From: XN24 sp047921455
GTDB taxonomy: Bacteria; Pseudomonadota; Gammaproteobacteria; Steroidobacterales; XN24
DNA: 64,000 nt
NCBI GenBank assembly: GCA_047921455.1
Contig: JBLRWC010000003.1
Location: 42,342 to 106,341 of the forward strand
Direction: 5' to 3'
The translations under genes and the position numbers were made by a program. Below are positions 8,842-17,243 of this stretch, one piece after another. Under the pieces are notes generated by a model. That model was not told the origin of the DNA. It did not search any database and was given only the letters and a program-made list of their open reading frames with translations. Position 1 is the stretch's first letter. Every line of letters begins with the position of its first letter.

Positions 8842-8851
8842 TTGTGCCTCC

Positions 8852-9574
8852 TCAGGTTTTCAGGATTTGTTCGAGTTCAAGATCGGTCAGCTGCTGGATC
8901 CGGTTGAACAGGTACCACAGGGCCGCGATCATGATGATCATGGACGGCACCACGATCACGGGATAGGAAAGCGCCGTCATCCGCCCCAGCTCCTCGTTGA
9001 ATGCGGTCGTGCCCGGCTGGCTTTTCACGATCAGCTTGGCCAGCACGAAATTGAGCACGGAGGACACGAAGAACGAGGCCGCCAGCATCCACGACGCGTT
9101 GACCAGCGTGCGGTCAAAAGCCGCGCGGTTACCGCGCTTTTCCAGCGCCTGGTTGACCTCCTGCACACGGATGATCTTTTCGTTGTACAGAAATGTGCGC
9201 ACGATCGGGAAACGAGTTCGCAGGGACAAGACGACGGCGATACCGATCACGGCCGGCACCGCCGCTTCCTTGACAGCAATCCACTTCGGGTCCAGCTGCA
9301 GCAAGCCGATGCCGCCCGTCAACAAGACGCTGACGAAACCGAGGATCGACACGATGTTCCATTCGCGCCGCCGCGCAAAATCCACCATGCCGTAGGTCAG
9401 CGGGAAAAGCAGCGCGATCACCAGGCCGCCCACCGGGCCGAGCGCCTCCTCGCCGGAGAACTTCATCAGGATCACGGCGGGGATCGCAATATTGACGCCC
9501 AGCGAGAGCAAAACGCTCTCGCGCGGCTCGGGCTTTGCGCTCACCGGCGGCGGAGACGGCTCAGTCACGCTCAA
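8852..9574 (-). CDS. Polytopic membrane protein, VC0807-like
   Basis: A 240-residue integral membrane protein with about five or six hydrophobic segments and a cytoplasmic-looking centre (FLYNEKIIRVQEVNQALEKRGNRAAFDRTL). It resembles the VC0807 family of uncharacterised gammaproteobacterial membrane proteins; this assignment is from memory of the family pattern. The likely start is TTG at 9574, overlapping the TGA of the upstream ferritin-like gene by 4 bases (GTG at 9568 is an alternative). That is strong translational coupling. The coupling hints at a role in metal or redox handling with the ferritin-like protein, but nothing in the sequence identifies a substrate. Confidence 0.6.
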   Translation of the reverse strand: MSVTEPSPPPVSAKPEPRESVLLSLGVNIAIPAVILMKFSGEEALGPVGGLVIALLFPLTYGMVDFARRREWNIVSILGFVSVLLTGGIGLLQLDPKWIAVKEAAVPAVIGIAVVLSLRTRFPIVRTFLYNEKIIRVQEVNQALEKRGNRAAFDRTLVNASWMLAASFFVSSVLNFVLAKLIVKSQPGTTAFNEELGRMTALSYPVIVVPSMIIMIAALWYLFNRIQQLTDLELEQILKT

Positions 9575-9870
9575 TGATCGTCATCATGGTGGCTGATGGA
9601 GCCGCTGGTGAACAGGCGTTGCTTGAGTTCCCTGGAGAAGTAGGGGTCCCGACGCTGGATCCACTCCAGCACCATGGCAGCGTGTTCTTTCTCTTCGTCG
9701 CGGTTATGCACCAGGATCTCTTTCAACTCCTGGTCCTTGCACGCGTCTACTCGCTGGTTGTACCAGTCCACGGCCTCGAGCTCTTCCATCAACGAAATGA
9801 TGGCCCGGTGCATGTCGCGGGTTTCATCAGACAACTCCTTGACCGGTTCGTGGTATCCCTCGTTCGCCAT
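9571..9870 (-). CDS. Ferritin-like protein of the encapsulated-ferritin (EncFtn) type
   Basis: A 99-residue two-helix ferritin-like protein. The segments MHRAIISLMEELEAVDWYNQRVD (20-42) and VHNRDEEKEHAAMVLEW (54-70) closely resemble Rhodospirillum rubrum EncFtn. Glu30, Glu60 and His63 align with the E32/E62/H65 iron ligands of that ferroxidase, as I recall them. Members of this family build an annular decamer whose iron site forms at a subunit interface and normally sit inside an encapsulin shell. Here the C-terminus ends in HHDDDH with no recognisable cargo-loading peptide, and no encapsulin gene occurs in the window. AAGGAGG precedes the ATG. The stop overlaps the start of the downstream membrane-protein gene. 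Confidence 0.85.
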   Translation of the reverse strand: MANEGYHEPVKELSDETRDMHRAIISLMEELEAVDWYNQRVDACKDQELKEILVHNRDEEKEHAAMVLEWIQRRDPYFSRELKQRLFTSGSISHHDDDH

Positions 9871-9915
9871 GTCGCCTCCTTCTGTTTCTCGCTGTTGAGG
9901 AAATGCCGCGCGCCT

Positions 9916-10821
9916 TCAGTAGACGATCGGCACAAAATTCTGTTCCGTGAGCGGCGGTCGCTCATCGTAGACGTGATGTTCGTCGCGCGGCGGCAACGAC
10001 GGCGGGTCCGGCAGCACGTCCTCATAGGGGATCGCCGCCAACAGGTGACTGATGCAATTGAGGCGTGCGCGTCGCTTGTCATCCGCGGGGATCATCCACC
10101 ACGGCGCCTCCGAAATATCGGAGAATCCCAGCATATCGTCCTTCGCATGCGAATATTCCCGGTACAGTCGCCGCGACTCGAGGTCCATGGGCGACAACTT
10201 CCAGCGCTTCTCCGCATTGTGAATGCGCGCCTGGAAGCGACGTTCCTGCTCCTCGTCGCTCACCGAAAACCAGTACTTTATGAGCACGATGTTGGAGCGC
10301 ACCAGCATGTGCTCGAACTCGGGAACAGTGCGCGCGAACTCGAGATATTCTTCGTTGTTGCAGAAGCCCATCACGCGCTCAACCAGGGCGCGGTTGTACC
10401 AGCTGCGATCAAACAGCACGATCTCGCCGCCGGTCGGCAAGTGGGCGACATAGCGCTGGAAATACCACTGGCCGCGCTCGCGATCGGTCGGCGTGGGCAG
10501 CGCTGCGATCCGGCAGACACGCGGATTGAGTTTTTCGGTGATCCGCTTGATGGCGCCGCCCTTGCCCGCCGCATCGCGACCCTCGAATACCACTACCACT
10601 TTCAACTTGCGGTGGCGCACCCATTCCTGCAGCTTGACCAGTTCGATCTGCAGGGTGGCGAGTTCGCGTTCGTAAATCTTGCGCTTGAGGCGATTTTTCT
10701 TCGTGTACCAGTGCGCCGGCCGGCCCGGGGGCGGTGCCTGCAGATCACTCAGGCTATGCACCGGGCAGATTCCCAGGTTCCCGTCGGCGACGTTGTCCTT
10801 ACTGGCGCGTTTGGTTTTCAT
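9916..10821 (-). CDS. Polyphosphate kinase 2 family protein
   Basis: Soluble P-loop kinase that transfers phosphate between polyphosphate and nucleotides. The 301 residues show Walker A GRDAAGKGG (81-89), the FDRSWYNRALVERVMGF block with Walker B Asp138, and the lid-region pattern YWFSVSDEEQERRFQAR, all typical of single-domain PPK2. The preferred direction (NDP or NMP phosphorylation) cannot be assigned from these motifs alone. ATG at 10821 is chosen because GGGAGA lies just upstream; a start 13 codons earlier is possible. The ferritin-like gene follows 45 bases downstream on the same strand. Confidence 0.92.
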   Translation of the reverse strand: MKTKRASKDNVADGNLGICPVHSLSDLQAPPPGRPAHWYTKKNRLKRKIYERELATLQIELVKLQEWVRHRKLKVVVVFEGRDAAGKGGAIKRITEKLNPRVCRIAALPTPTDRERGQWYFQRYVAHLPTGGEIVLFDRSWYNRALVERVMGFCNNEEYLEFARTVPEFEHMLVRSNIVLIKYWFSVSDEEQERRFQARIHNAEKRWKLSPMDLESRRLYREYSHAKDDMLGFSDISEAPWWMIPADDKRRARLNCISHLLAAIPYEDVLPDPPSLPPRDEHHVYDERPPLTEQNFVPIVY

Positions 10822-10866
10822 CCACTCTCCCGGCCTGGCGCCGTTTCGTTGCGTCTGCAATGCACA

Positions 10867-11601
10867 CTATAGCGCCGCGACGGCGTCCCCGGCAGCCGGC
10901 GGCGCCGCGACCCGCTCCAGGCAGAGCCGGCCCGCGGCGTCGCGCGTGCGTCGCAATACGAACGGCCAGGCGGAGGGCTGCATGCAAACCGCGAAATCTT
11001 CCTCCGGAAACCAGGGCCTGGCCGGATCGAAGAACTTCGCCCCGGAAGCATCCGCGCGCAGTTGCGCGCGAATCGGCTCGAAGTCCGGGAAGCCGCTGCG
11101 CAAACCGGCTGCGAGGTAGTCTGCGCAGGCTTCGTCCTCGGCCGTCCGCTCGCGGGCATTCCAACCCATGCAAACGAGCGAGACCAGCGACGGCTGTCGG
11201 TGACGCACCCAGGCGACGATGCCGGCGGCGTTGACGAAACTGCCCGTAATCACCTCGTCAGCCCGGGCCGCGGCGAGCAGCCCCTGGACCCCGGCACTGG
11301 TTCTCAGCACCAGTCGACGGCCGTTTAGCTCGGCCCGCAGGATGGCCGCGGGCGAGTTGGAGAAATCGAAACCCGGCAATGGCTTGCCGTCCTGTTCGCC
11401 GGCCAGCAGCAGGTCCGGATCGGCACGCTTCATGGCCAGCGCCTCTGCTGCTGTCGCTACCGGCAGAATGCTGGCGGCGCCGCGGGCAAACACGCATGGC
11501 GCGAGCGTGAACGCGCGAAACACATCAATGATGATCGCCAGGCCTTCAGCCTGCTGCGCGCCCTCGAGCAAGTGCAATACCTGGATTTCGGGCGCTGCCA
11601 T
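10867..11601 (-). CDS. ComB-like 2-phosphosulfolactate phosphatase family protein
   Basis: A 244-residue protein of the ComB family, whose founding member hydrolyses 2-phosphosulfolactate in coenzyme M synthesis. Family patterns visible: IIIDVFRAFTLAPCVFARGA (near residue 24), LLLAGEQDGKPLPGFDFSNSP (near 64), LRTSAGVQGLLAA and GSFVNAAGIVAWV, and EDEACADYLAAGL. ATG 11601 has GGAG upstream; the longer in-frame TTG start is less likely. Coenzyme M is not expected in this organism and no comA/comC lies nearby, so the substrate may be another phosphorylated hydroxy acid (inference). PPK2 follows 45 bases downstream. Confidence 0.8.
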   Translation of the reverse strand: MAAPEIQVLHLLEGAQQAEGLAIIIDVFRAFTLAPCVFARGAASILPVATAAEALAMKRADPDLLLAGEQDGKPLPGFDFSNSPAAILRAELNGRRLVLRTSAGVQGLLAAARADEVITGSFVNAAGIVAWVRHRQPSLVSLVCMGWNARERTAEDEACADYLAAGLRSGFPDFEPIRAQLRADASGAKFFDPARPWFPEEDFAVCMQPSAWPFVLRRTRDAAGRLCLERVAAPPAAGDAVAAL

Positions 11602-11650
11602 CACTGCTCCGGCGGGCACGATCAACCGGTCAGCCGTACCCGCAGGTCGC

Positions 11651-12103
11651 TCAGAACCAGATGCCGCGGGCCATCATGGCCGCCAGCAGGGGCAGGAACA
11701 CCAGGATCAGCAACTGGATCCGGATGGCCATCAGCACGCGCTTGGCCGTCGCATCGTTCATTTCCGGCGTCCCGCCGGCTTTCAGCGTGCGACGCCAGTT
11801 GAAGAACTTGACGGCCGGGTACAGCCACACGACGGCCATGACAATGAACAACGCGAACTTGGTGTGGTAGGCGCCGTTCTGCATATAGAAAATCACCGGC
11901 TTGACGTCGTGAAACATGCGGCTGAAACCGGTCACCAGCACGACCAGCAGCGACAGGCCGTAAATCATGTCGACCACCACGAGCTTGCGCGCGATCGCGG
12001 CGCCCGGCCGGGGCGAAAACATCAGGTGCTCCGCGATCAACGCGGCGGCGAGAAACATCATGGCCAGGTAATGAAACCAAGCGAGTGCGAGCACCCCTGT
12101 CAT
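11651..12103 (-). CDS. DUF2214 family membrane protein
   Basis: A 150-residue inner-membrane protein with four predicted helices. The motif order fits DUF2214: FHYLAMMFLAAALIAEHLMF, VVDMIYGLSLLVVLVTGFSRMF, FYMQNGAYHTKFALFIVMAVVWLYP and KFFNWRR. Conserved His residues in helices 1 and 3 (HYLAMM, YHTKF) are a feature of the family and could hold a heme or metal, which is speculation. ATG 12103 has GGGAG 7 bases upstream. It lies between the diguanylate cyclase gene and the ComB-like gene on the same strand. Confidence 0.8.
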   Translation of the reverse strand: MTGVLALAWFHYLAMMFLAAALIAEHLMFSPRPGAAIARKLVVVDMIYGLSLLVVLVTGFSRMFHDVKPVIFYMQNGAYHTKFALFIVMAVVWLYPAVKFFNWRRTLKAGGTPEMNDATAKRVLMAIRIQLLILVFLPLLAAMMARGIWF

Positions 12104-12142
12104 CAGCAATCTCCCGAATCGAATGGTAGTGGAGGCAACAGC

Positions 12143-13234
12143 CTAAACCACTTCGGCCTCCGGCGTACCGGTCTTGGCCCCCGCCGGCGGCACTGCGTGT
12201 TTCTGGCGATACATCGCCTGGTCGGCGACCGCGATCATTTCCCGCGCATCCTGGGCGTCGCGGGGGAAAGTCGCCGCGCCGGCGCTGACTGACAGGCGTA
12301 CCAGGTGGCTGCCGACCTCGATGGTGCAGCGTTCGAGCGCGGCGCAAATGCGGTTCGTCACCTGGCGTGCCTGCTCCGCATCGTTCTCGGACAACAACAA
12401 AACGAACTCGTCGCCGCCAAGGCGCGCCGCCGCGTCAGTACTGCGAATCAGGCGAGCGATGACGTTCGCCAGCAGAATGATGGCGCGATCGCCGGCCTCG
12501 TGCCCGTGGGTGTCGTTGACCTGCTTCAGGCCATTGAGGTCCATGACGACGATGGAATAGACGCGATGATGGCGGATAGCGCGTTCATGCTCCTGGCGAT
12601 GCAGGCGCGAGAATGCGCGCAGGTTTGCCAGGCCGGTGAGGTGATCGGTCTCGGAAAGTGTCCGGATTCGCTGCTTGGCCATGTTGATTTCGTCGGCCAG
12701 CATCGCCGTGACATAGGTGACCAGCAGGAATGGCGCCAGTGCCATGCCGAGCTCGACGATATAGCGGCCGGTGGGCGACAGTCCCGGTTCGCGCAAGATC
12801 GCTGCGGCCAAAAAACCCAGCACGCTAAACACGGTCACCGCGAAGGTCGGCCAGCGACCCAGCGTCAAGGCGGCCATGATCACCGGCAGAAGGTAAAGGA
12901 CCAACAGCAGGCCGGGGTGGGTCGTTACGGCGAGCAGGAAAGCCGTGATGAAGGCCACCATGGCCGATAGCTGGAGGCTGATCTTGAGGCGCGTTTCGCG
13001 ACGAAAGCGGGGCAGGAAACGCAGCGCCAACGAGAACACCGCAAACAGCACGACCGCGACCCCCACGAGCTCGGGGCGCAGCAGGTCGCTGCCGGGCGTC
13101 AGCAGGTACAGCCCGGTCAGCAACAGCAGCAGCCAGGCGCCGTCCGACACATTGCGGGCCAGGTCGCGCAATTCGGCCCTGCCGATGTCTTCGTCCAACT
13201 CGCGCGAAATCGCCCGCAGGCGTGACAACTTCAT
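12143..13234 (-). CDS. Membrane-bound diguanylate cyclase (GGDEF)
   Basis: A 363-residue enzyme predicted to make cyclic di-GMP. The N-terminal 190 residues hold about six hydrophobic segments without a named sensor domain. A short coiled linker (INMAKQRIRTLSETDHLTGLANLRAF) leads into a GGDEF domain from about residue 195. The active-site loop reads RLGGDEFVLLL and is intact. An RSTD motif lies exactly five residues before GGDEF, the spacing of the product-inhibition I-site, so feedback control is likely. No EAL domain follows. The gene is monocistronic or leads into DUF2214 (39-base gap). Confidence 0.92.
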   Translation of the reverse strand: MKLSRLRAISRELDEDIGRAELRDLARNVSDGAWLLLLLTGLYLLTPGSDLLRPELVGVAVVLFAVFSLALRFLPRFRRETRLKISLQLSAMVAFITAFLLAVTTHPGLLLVLYLLPVIMAALTLGRWPTFAVTVFSVLGFLAAAILREPGLSPTGRYIVELGMALAPFLLVTYVTAMLADEINMAKQRIRTLSETDHLTGLANLRAFSRLHRQEHERAIRHHRVYSIVVMDLNGLKQVNDTHGHEAGDRAIILLANVIARLIRSTDAAARLGGDEFVLLLSENDAEQARQVTNRICAALERCTIEVGSHLVRLSVSAGAATFPRDAQDAREMIAVADQAMYRQKHAVPPAGAKTGTPEAEVV

Positions 13235-13292
13235 CGATCAGGCGCCCATGGTCGGCATGTCGCGCGGGCCAGGAAACCGCGACACGAACTGC

Positions 13293-14510
13293 TTACTCGC
13301 CGCGCGACCCGGCGGCGGGCGCAGCAGGTTGCAGCGCGATGCGTCGCCCGTGGAGGGCCGCCACCGCAGACGCCAGCTGGGCATCTTCAGCATCGGCTTC
13401 ACTGCCTTCCACGACGAGGTCCGGCACGACGCCGCGCGCGTTGATGGACGCCCCGGACGGCGTGTAATAGCGGGATGTCGTCAACTTGATGGCGCGTCCG
13501 CTCGACAACGGCATGATGGTCTGGACCGAGCCCTTGCCGAAGGTCGCCTTGCCGATGATGGTGGCGCGACGGTGATCTTTCAGCGCACCGGCCACAATCT
13601 CGGCAGCCGAAGCGGAACCCCCGTTCACGAGCACGCTCAGCGGTGCGCCGGCGAGAATATCGCCGGGCGTTGCTTCGGCCCTGAACCGGGCTTCCGGCAT
13701 GCGGCCGTCAGCGGACACGATCAGCCCGCCATCGAGAAATACGTCTGCTACAGCGACGGCGGCGTCCAGCACGCCGCCCGGATTATTGCGCAGGTCGAGT
13801 ACCAGGCCCGGCAGCGGCGACCCGGCGTACCGTTCCAGGTCGCGCAACGCCGCGACCAGGTCAGCCGCGGTAGCGTCGGTGAAATGGCTGATGCGGATAT
13901 AGGCTTCACCGCTTTCGAGGAATTCCCCACGAACGCTTCGCAGGGCGACCGCTCCGCGCTGCAGCGTCACGCGGAGCGGCTCGTCCAGGCCGGCGCGCAA
14001 TACCCCCAGGACGATCGCGGTACCCGGTTCACCCCGCATCCGGTTTACCGTGTCCTCGAGATCGGCGCCGCTCACGGGCATGCCGTCCACGGAGAAAATA
14101 ATGTCGCCGCTGACGATCCCGGCGCGCGCCGCAGGACCGCCGTCAATCGGGGTAATGACCACGATGCTGCCCGCCTCGACACCGACCTCGACGCCGATCC
14201 CGATGTACCGGCCGCTCGTGCTGATGCGGACGTCGCGCAGTTCCGCCGGATCCAGGAAGGCGGAATGCGGATCGAGGTCCGCGATCATGCCTCGAATGGC
14301 TGCTTCGATGAGATCGTGGTCGTCGACGCGATCGACGTAGTCGCGCTTCACCCGCTCGATGACCTCGGCAAGCAAGCGCGCTTCGTCCCACGGCAGTTCC
14401 GCCGATTCCTGTTGCTTGTCCGCCAGTACGATCGGCGCCAGCGAAATTGCCGCACCCAGCATGACGCCCAGCCAGACGGCCAGCATGCCACGCAGCAACA
14501 GTGATTTCAT
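13293..14510 (-). CDS. ctpA: S41-family carboxy-terminal processing protease
   Basis: Periplasmic tail-specific protease, 405 residues. A signal peptide or anchor spans residues 1-30. An N-terminal helical segment with DPHSAFLDP, a PDZ domain (about 95-170, GIGVEVGVEAG...ARAGIVSGDIIFSVDG) and the peptidase domain (about 185-365) follow. The catalytic dyad is visible: Ser301 in NGGSASAAEI and Lys326 in FGKGSVQ, 25 residues apart as in E. coli Tsp. It follows envC on the same strand (168-base gap), a frequent arrangement in gammaproteobacteria, which points to a role in peptidoglycan-hydrolase turnover. Confidence 0.93.
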   Translation of the reverse strand: MKSLLLRGMLAVWLGVMLGAAISLAPIVLADKQQESAELPWDEARLLAEVIERVKRDYVDRVDDHDLIEAAIRGMIADLDPHSAFLDPAELRDVRISTSGRYIGIGVEVGVEAGSIVVITPIDGGPAARAGIVSGDIIFSVDGMPVSGADLEDTVNRMRGEPGTAIVLGVLRAGLDEPLRVTLQRGAVALRSVRGEFLESGEAYIRISHFTDATAADLVAALRDLERYAGSPLPGLVLDLRNNPGGVLDAAVAVADVFLDGGLIVSADGRMPEARFRAEATPGDILAGAPLSVLVNGGSASAAEIVAGALKDHRRATIIGKATFGKGSVQTIMPLSSGRAIKLTTSRYYTPSGASINARGVVPDLVVEGSEADAEDAQLASAVAALHGRRIALQPAAPAAGSRGE

Positions 14511-14678
14511 GGGCGGGACACCTTGGTTTCCATCAGCGGAAAATAACAGAAATCATGCGCTGCGGCGGCAAACGGCGCGCCGGCTGTGCGCGGTCGCGCC
14601 CGACCGGCGCCACACACGCTTCCCGCCGTGCAGATGAAATACGGTATTTTGTATACAGATACCGCTGCCGCTCCCGGG

Positions 14679-15830
14679 TTACCTGCGTTGCAGACGGTCA
14701 CTGAACCAGCCCTTCGGATCGTCCGGCCGGGTGCCGCTGCGGATTTCGAAGTACAGCCCCGCCATGTCACGGCCGCCGCTGTCGCCCACCTGGCCCACGA
14801 CCTGGCCGGCGGCAACCCAGTCGCCGACCGTACTAAACAGGACCTCGTTATGCCCATAAAGGCTCATGAAACCGTCGCCATGCTCCAGCACCAGTAACAA
14901 ACCCAGTCCCGGCAGCCAGTCTGCGTAAGCCACCCGTCCATGCCAGACCGCGCGCACCTCCGCACCGCGCTCGGCGGCAATAAGCACGCCGTTCGAGCGC
15001 GGGCCGTCGCCGCGGCGCTCACCGAAATCCCGCGCCAGCAAACCTTTTACTGGCCACCCCAGTCGACCGCGCTGCTCGACGAACGGGGCCCCGTCGGGCA
15101 CCGGGAGATCGATGACGGCGGCCCGTAGTTCCTCGACCAGCCGCTCCAGGGCAGCAGCCTCCTCGCGCAAGCGCTCGGCCTCCTGGCCGCGTCGCGCAAG
15201 ATCAGCATCCAGTTCGGCCACTGCCATGGCCCGCGCGGCGCGCGCGGTGTCCAGCGCCGCCACCGCTTCGGACAGGCGCTGTTCGGCAGCCGCCAAGCGC
15301 GTCGTTTCGGTCGCCAGCTGCCGGCCGACCTCGGCAAGCTCAGCCAGCCGCTCCCGCAACTCCGCAACTCGCTCGGCCCGTTGTCGGGCGACATAACCGT
15401 ACCAGGTCAACATGCGGCCCAGCTCTGCCGGATCGCGCTGGCTCAACATCAGCTTCAACCGTGGCTCGCCACCCGCCAGCCAGGCCGCCCGCAGCTCGGC
15501 AGCCAGCGCCTCGGTATCAGCCTCCAGACTGCCCGCCAGTGCCGCGCGGCGCGCTGCAAGTTCATTCCTGCGCAAGGCGACCGTTTGCCGTTCTTGCCGA
15601 ACATCCTCGAGTGCTCGGGATTGGCGCGCGACCTCGATTTCCGCCTGGCGCAGCGCCCGCGAAGCGGCGTCCCGTTGCTCCGCGGCCTGCCGTTGCGCCT
15701 GTTCGATGATCGTAATGCGCGCCTTGAGTGCCTGGAGTTCGCGCTCCAGCTGCGCATCTCGCGTGCCCGCGCCGGCCGTCACTGCGCCGGCCGCCAGGAC
15801 GCAAATCAGCAGGAGAGTCGCAGAAATCAT
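14679..15830 (-). CDS. envC: Murein hydrolase activator EnvC
   Basis: Periplasmic divisome-associated activator of septal amidases. The 383 residues comprise a signal peptide, a long coiled coil (roughly 25-245, rich in Glu, Arg and Ala) and a C-terminal LytM/M23 domain. The M23 metal ligands are degenerate: the first motif reads RSNGVLIAA and the last GLYFEIRSG in place of HxH. This fits a non-catalytic EnvC, not an active endopeptidase. ATG 15830 gives a clean signal sequence; an in-frame ATG 11 codons upstream is less likely. It is divergent from the rhodanese gene and upstream of ctpA. Confidence 0.92.
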   Translation of the reverse strand: MISATLLLICVLAAGAVTAGAGTRDAQLERELQALKARITIIEQAQRQAAEQRDAASRALRQAEIEVARQSRALEDVRQERQTVALRRNELAARRAALAGSLEADTEALAAELRAAWLAGGEPRLKLMLSQRDPAELGRMLTWYGYVARQRAERVAELRERLAELAEVGRQLATETTRLAAAEQRLSEAVAALDTARAARAMAVAELDADLARRGQEAERLREEAAALERLVEELRAAVIDLPVPDGAPFVEQRGRLGWPVKGLLARDFGERRGDGPRSNGVLIAAERGAEVRAVWHGRVAYADWLPGLGLLLVLEHGDGFMSLYGHNEVLFSTVGDWVAAGQVVGQVGDSGGRDMAGLYFEIRSGTRPDDPKGWFSDRLQRR

Positions 15831-15930
15831 GGTGTGCACGGTGCGCCGAGTGTAGGCGATCAAGAAAAACGGGCAAGACCCGGGCCGGTAAAGTTATACT
15901 TGTCGGCTTGCGTCCGCGGACAGAGCACTC

Positions 15931-16422
15931 ATGGATTCCATACTCGAATACGCCGGCAACCATCCTTTCCTGTTTGGCGGCATGCTGCTGATGTTTGCCG
16001 TGGTCTTCGCCTACGAGATGCGCATGGCGCGTCGCAAGGGCGTCGACGTGTCGGCGCCCGAAGCCGTCAAGCTGATCAACGCAGGTGCCCAACCCGTTGA
16101 TATTCGCGCCCAGGGACAGTTTGAGAAAGGACATATCGTGGACGCTCGGAATATCCAGCTAAGCGACCTGGACCAGCACCTCGCATCGCTGGAAAAACTC
16201 CAGGACCGGGGCATCCTGGTGTATTGCGAGAACGGCTCGACCTCGCTGAAAGCCGCCGAGACGCTCAAGACCCGCGGGATCACCAGCGTGAAAACCTTGC
16301 GCGGCGGGCTTACGGCCTGGCGCGCGGAAAACCTGCCGGTCGTGACCGGTCGCAAAAGTCGCAAGGCGGACAATCCGCCGGCCGTAACCGCGCGTAAAAA
16401 CCGCAAGAAGGATGCCTCGTGA
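15931..16422 (+). CDS. yibN: Membrane-anchored rhodanese-like protein, YibN type
   Basis: A 163-residue protein with an N-terminal transmembrane helix (residues about 10-30) and a cytoplasmic rhodanese domain (about 38-138). The active-site loop is CENGSTS with Cys99, so persulfide chemistry is possible. A basic tail (RKSRKADNPP...RKNRKKD) follows. E. coli yibN occupies the same position between envC and grxC. The TGA overlaps the GTG start of grxC in GTGA. Confidence 0.9.
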   Translation: MDSILEYAGNHPFLFGGMLLMFAVVFAYEMRMARRKGVDVSAPEAVKLINAGAQPVDIRAQGQFEKGHIVDARNIQLSDLDQHLASLEKLQDRGILVYCENGSTSLKAAETLKTRGITSVKTLRGGLTAWRAENLPVVTGRKSRKADNPPAVTARKNRKKDAS

Positions 16423-16685
16423 GTGCACCCGTGCTGATCTATGTGTCCCGTTATTGTGGTTGGTGCACCCGCGCGCTGGCGCTGCTGGAAGCCAAGGGCG
16501 TCGACCCGGAAGTCATCGTGGTGGATACCAACCGCGAGTTACGCGGGGAAATGGAAGCGCGTAGCGGGCGGCGAACGGTGCCGCAAATTTTCATCGGCGA
16601 GCGCCATATCGGCGGCTTCGACGACCTCAGCGCCCTCGACGCGGCCGGACAACTGGACCGCCTGCTCGTCGCGGAGCAGGCCTGA
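16419..16685 (+). CDS. grxC: Glutaredoxin 3
   Basis: An 88-residue thioredoxin-fold oxidoreductase that uses glutathione. Seen: beta strand VLIYVSRYC, active site Cys13-Gly-Trp-Cys16, the TVPQIFIGERHIGGFDDL block with the cis-Pro TVP motif and the GGFDD glutathione-binding segment. The active site CGWC replaces the usual CPYC, which may change redox potential (inference). It starts with GTG overlapping the previous stop. secB follows 45 bases later. Confidence 0.94.
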   Translation: MSAPVLIYVSRYCGWCTRALALLEAKGVDPEVIVVDTNRELRGEMEARSGRRTVPQIFIGERHIGGFDDLSALDAAGQLDRLLVAEQA

Positions 16686-16730
16686 CGTTGATCATTTTTT
16701 CACCAAACCAGAGCAGACTTAGGAGCTTTC

Positions 16731-17237
16731 ATGGCTGAGCAGAAAACCGACGGCATCGACACCAACCCCATTACCGTGGCGCTGCAGCGCGTTTATCTTA
16801 AGGACAGCTCGTTCGAGGCGCCGAACAGCCCTGCGATTTTCCAGGGAGAATGGCGTCCCAACGTCGCGCTGAACCTTGGCGTGGCGACCAACGAGCTCGG
16901 CAACGACACGTACGAAGTCGTATTGAGCCTTTCAGCGGAAGCCAAGCAGGGCGACAAGACCGCTTTTTTGATCGAGATCCAGCAGGCCGGGGTGTTCCTC
17001 ATCCAGGGGCTGGAGCCCGCCGACCTGCAGCGCGCGCTGATGACCTTCTGCCCTCAGCAGCTCTATCCCTTCGGCCGCGAAGCCATAGCCGACCTGTCGG
17101 GCAAGGGTGGCTTCCCCGCCTTGCAGTTGCAGCCAGTGAATTTCGACGCGATCGCCAGCGAAGCCGTTCGCCGGGCGCAAGCGGACAAGGCCGCACAGCC
17201 GGAACAGCCGAACCCGGCGCCTGAATCGAGCCAGTAA
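16731..17237 (+). CDS. secB: Protein-export chaperone SecB
   Basis: Cytoplasmic homotetrameric chaperone that delivers unfolded precursors to SecA. The 168 residues include the family patterns VYLKDSSFEAPNSPAIF, VVLSLSAEAK, FLIEIQQAGVFLI and the LYPFGREAIADLSGKGGFPALQLQPVNFDAI block. A Glu/Pro/Ala tail follows. The Shine-Dalgarno sequence TTAGGAGC precedes the ATG. It sits in the conserved grxC-secB-gpsA order, with gpsA 6 bases downstream. Confidence 0.97.
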   Translation: MAEQKTDGIDTNPITVALQRVYLKDSSFEAPNSPAIFQGEWRPNVALNLGVATNELGNDTYEVVLSLSAEAKQGDKTAFLIEIQQAGVFLIQGLEPADLQRALMTFCPQQLYPFGREAIADLSGKGGFPALQLQPVNFDAIASEAVRRAQADKAAQPEQPNPAPESSQ

Positions 17238-17243
17238 TCCGCC

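Noticed and set aside
14679..15830. Active M23 endopeptidase
   Set aside because: The metal-binding His residues of the LytM domain are replaced, which fits the non-catalytic activator EnvC.
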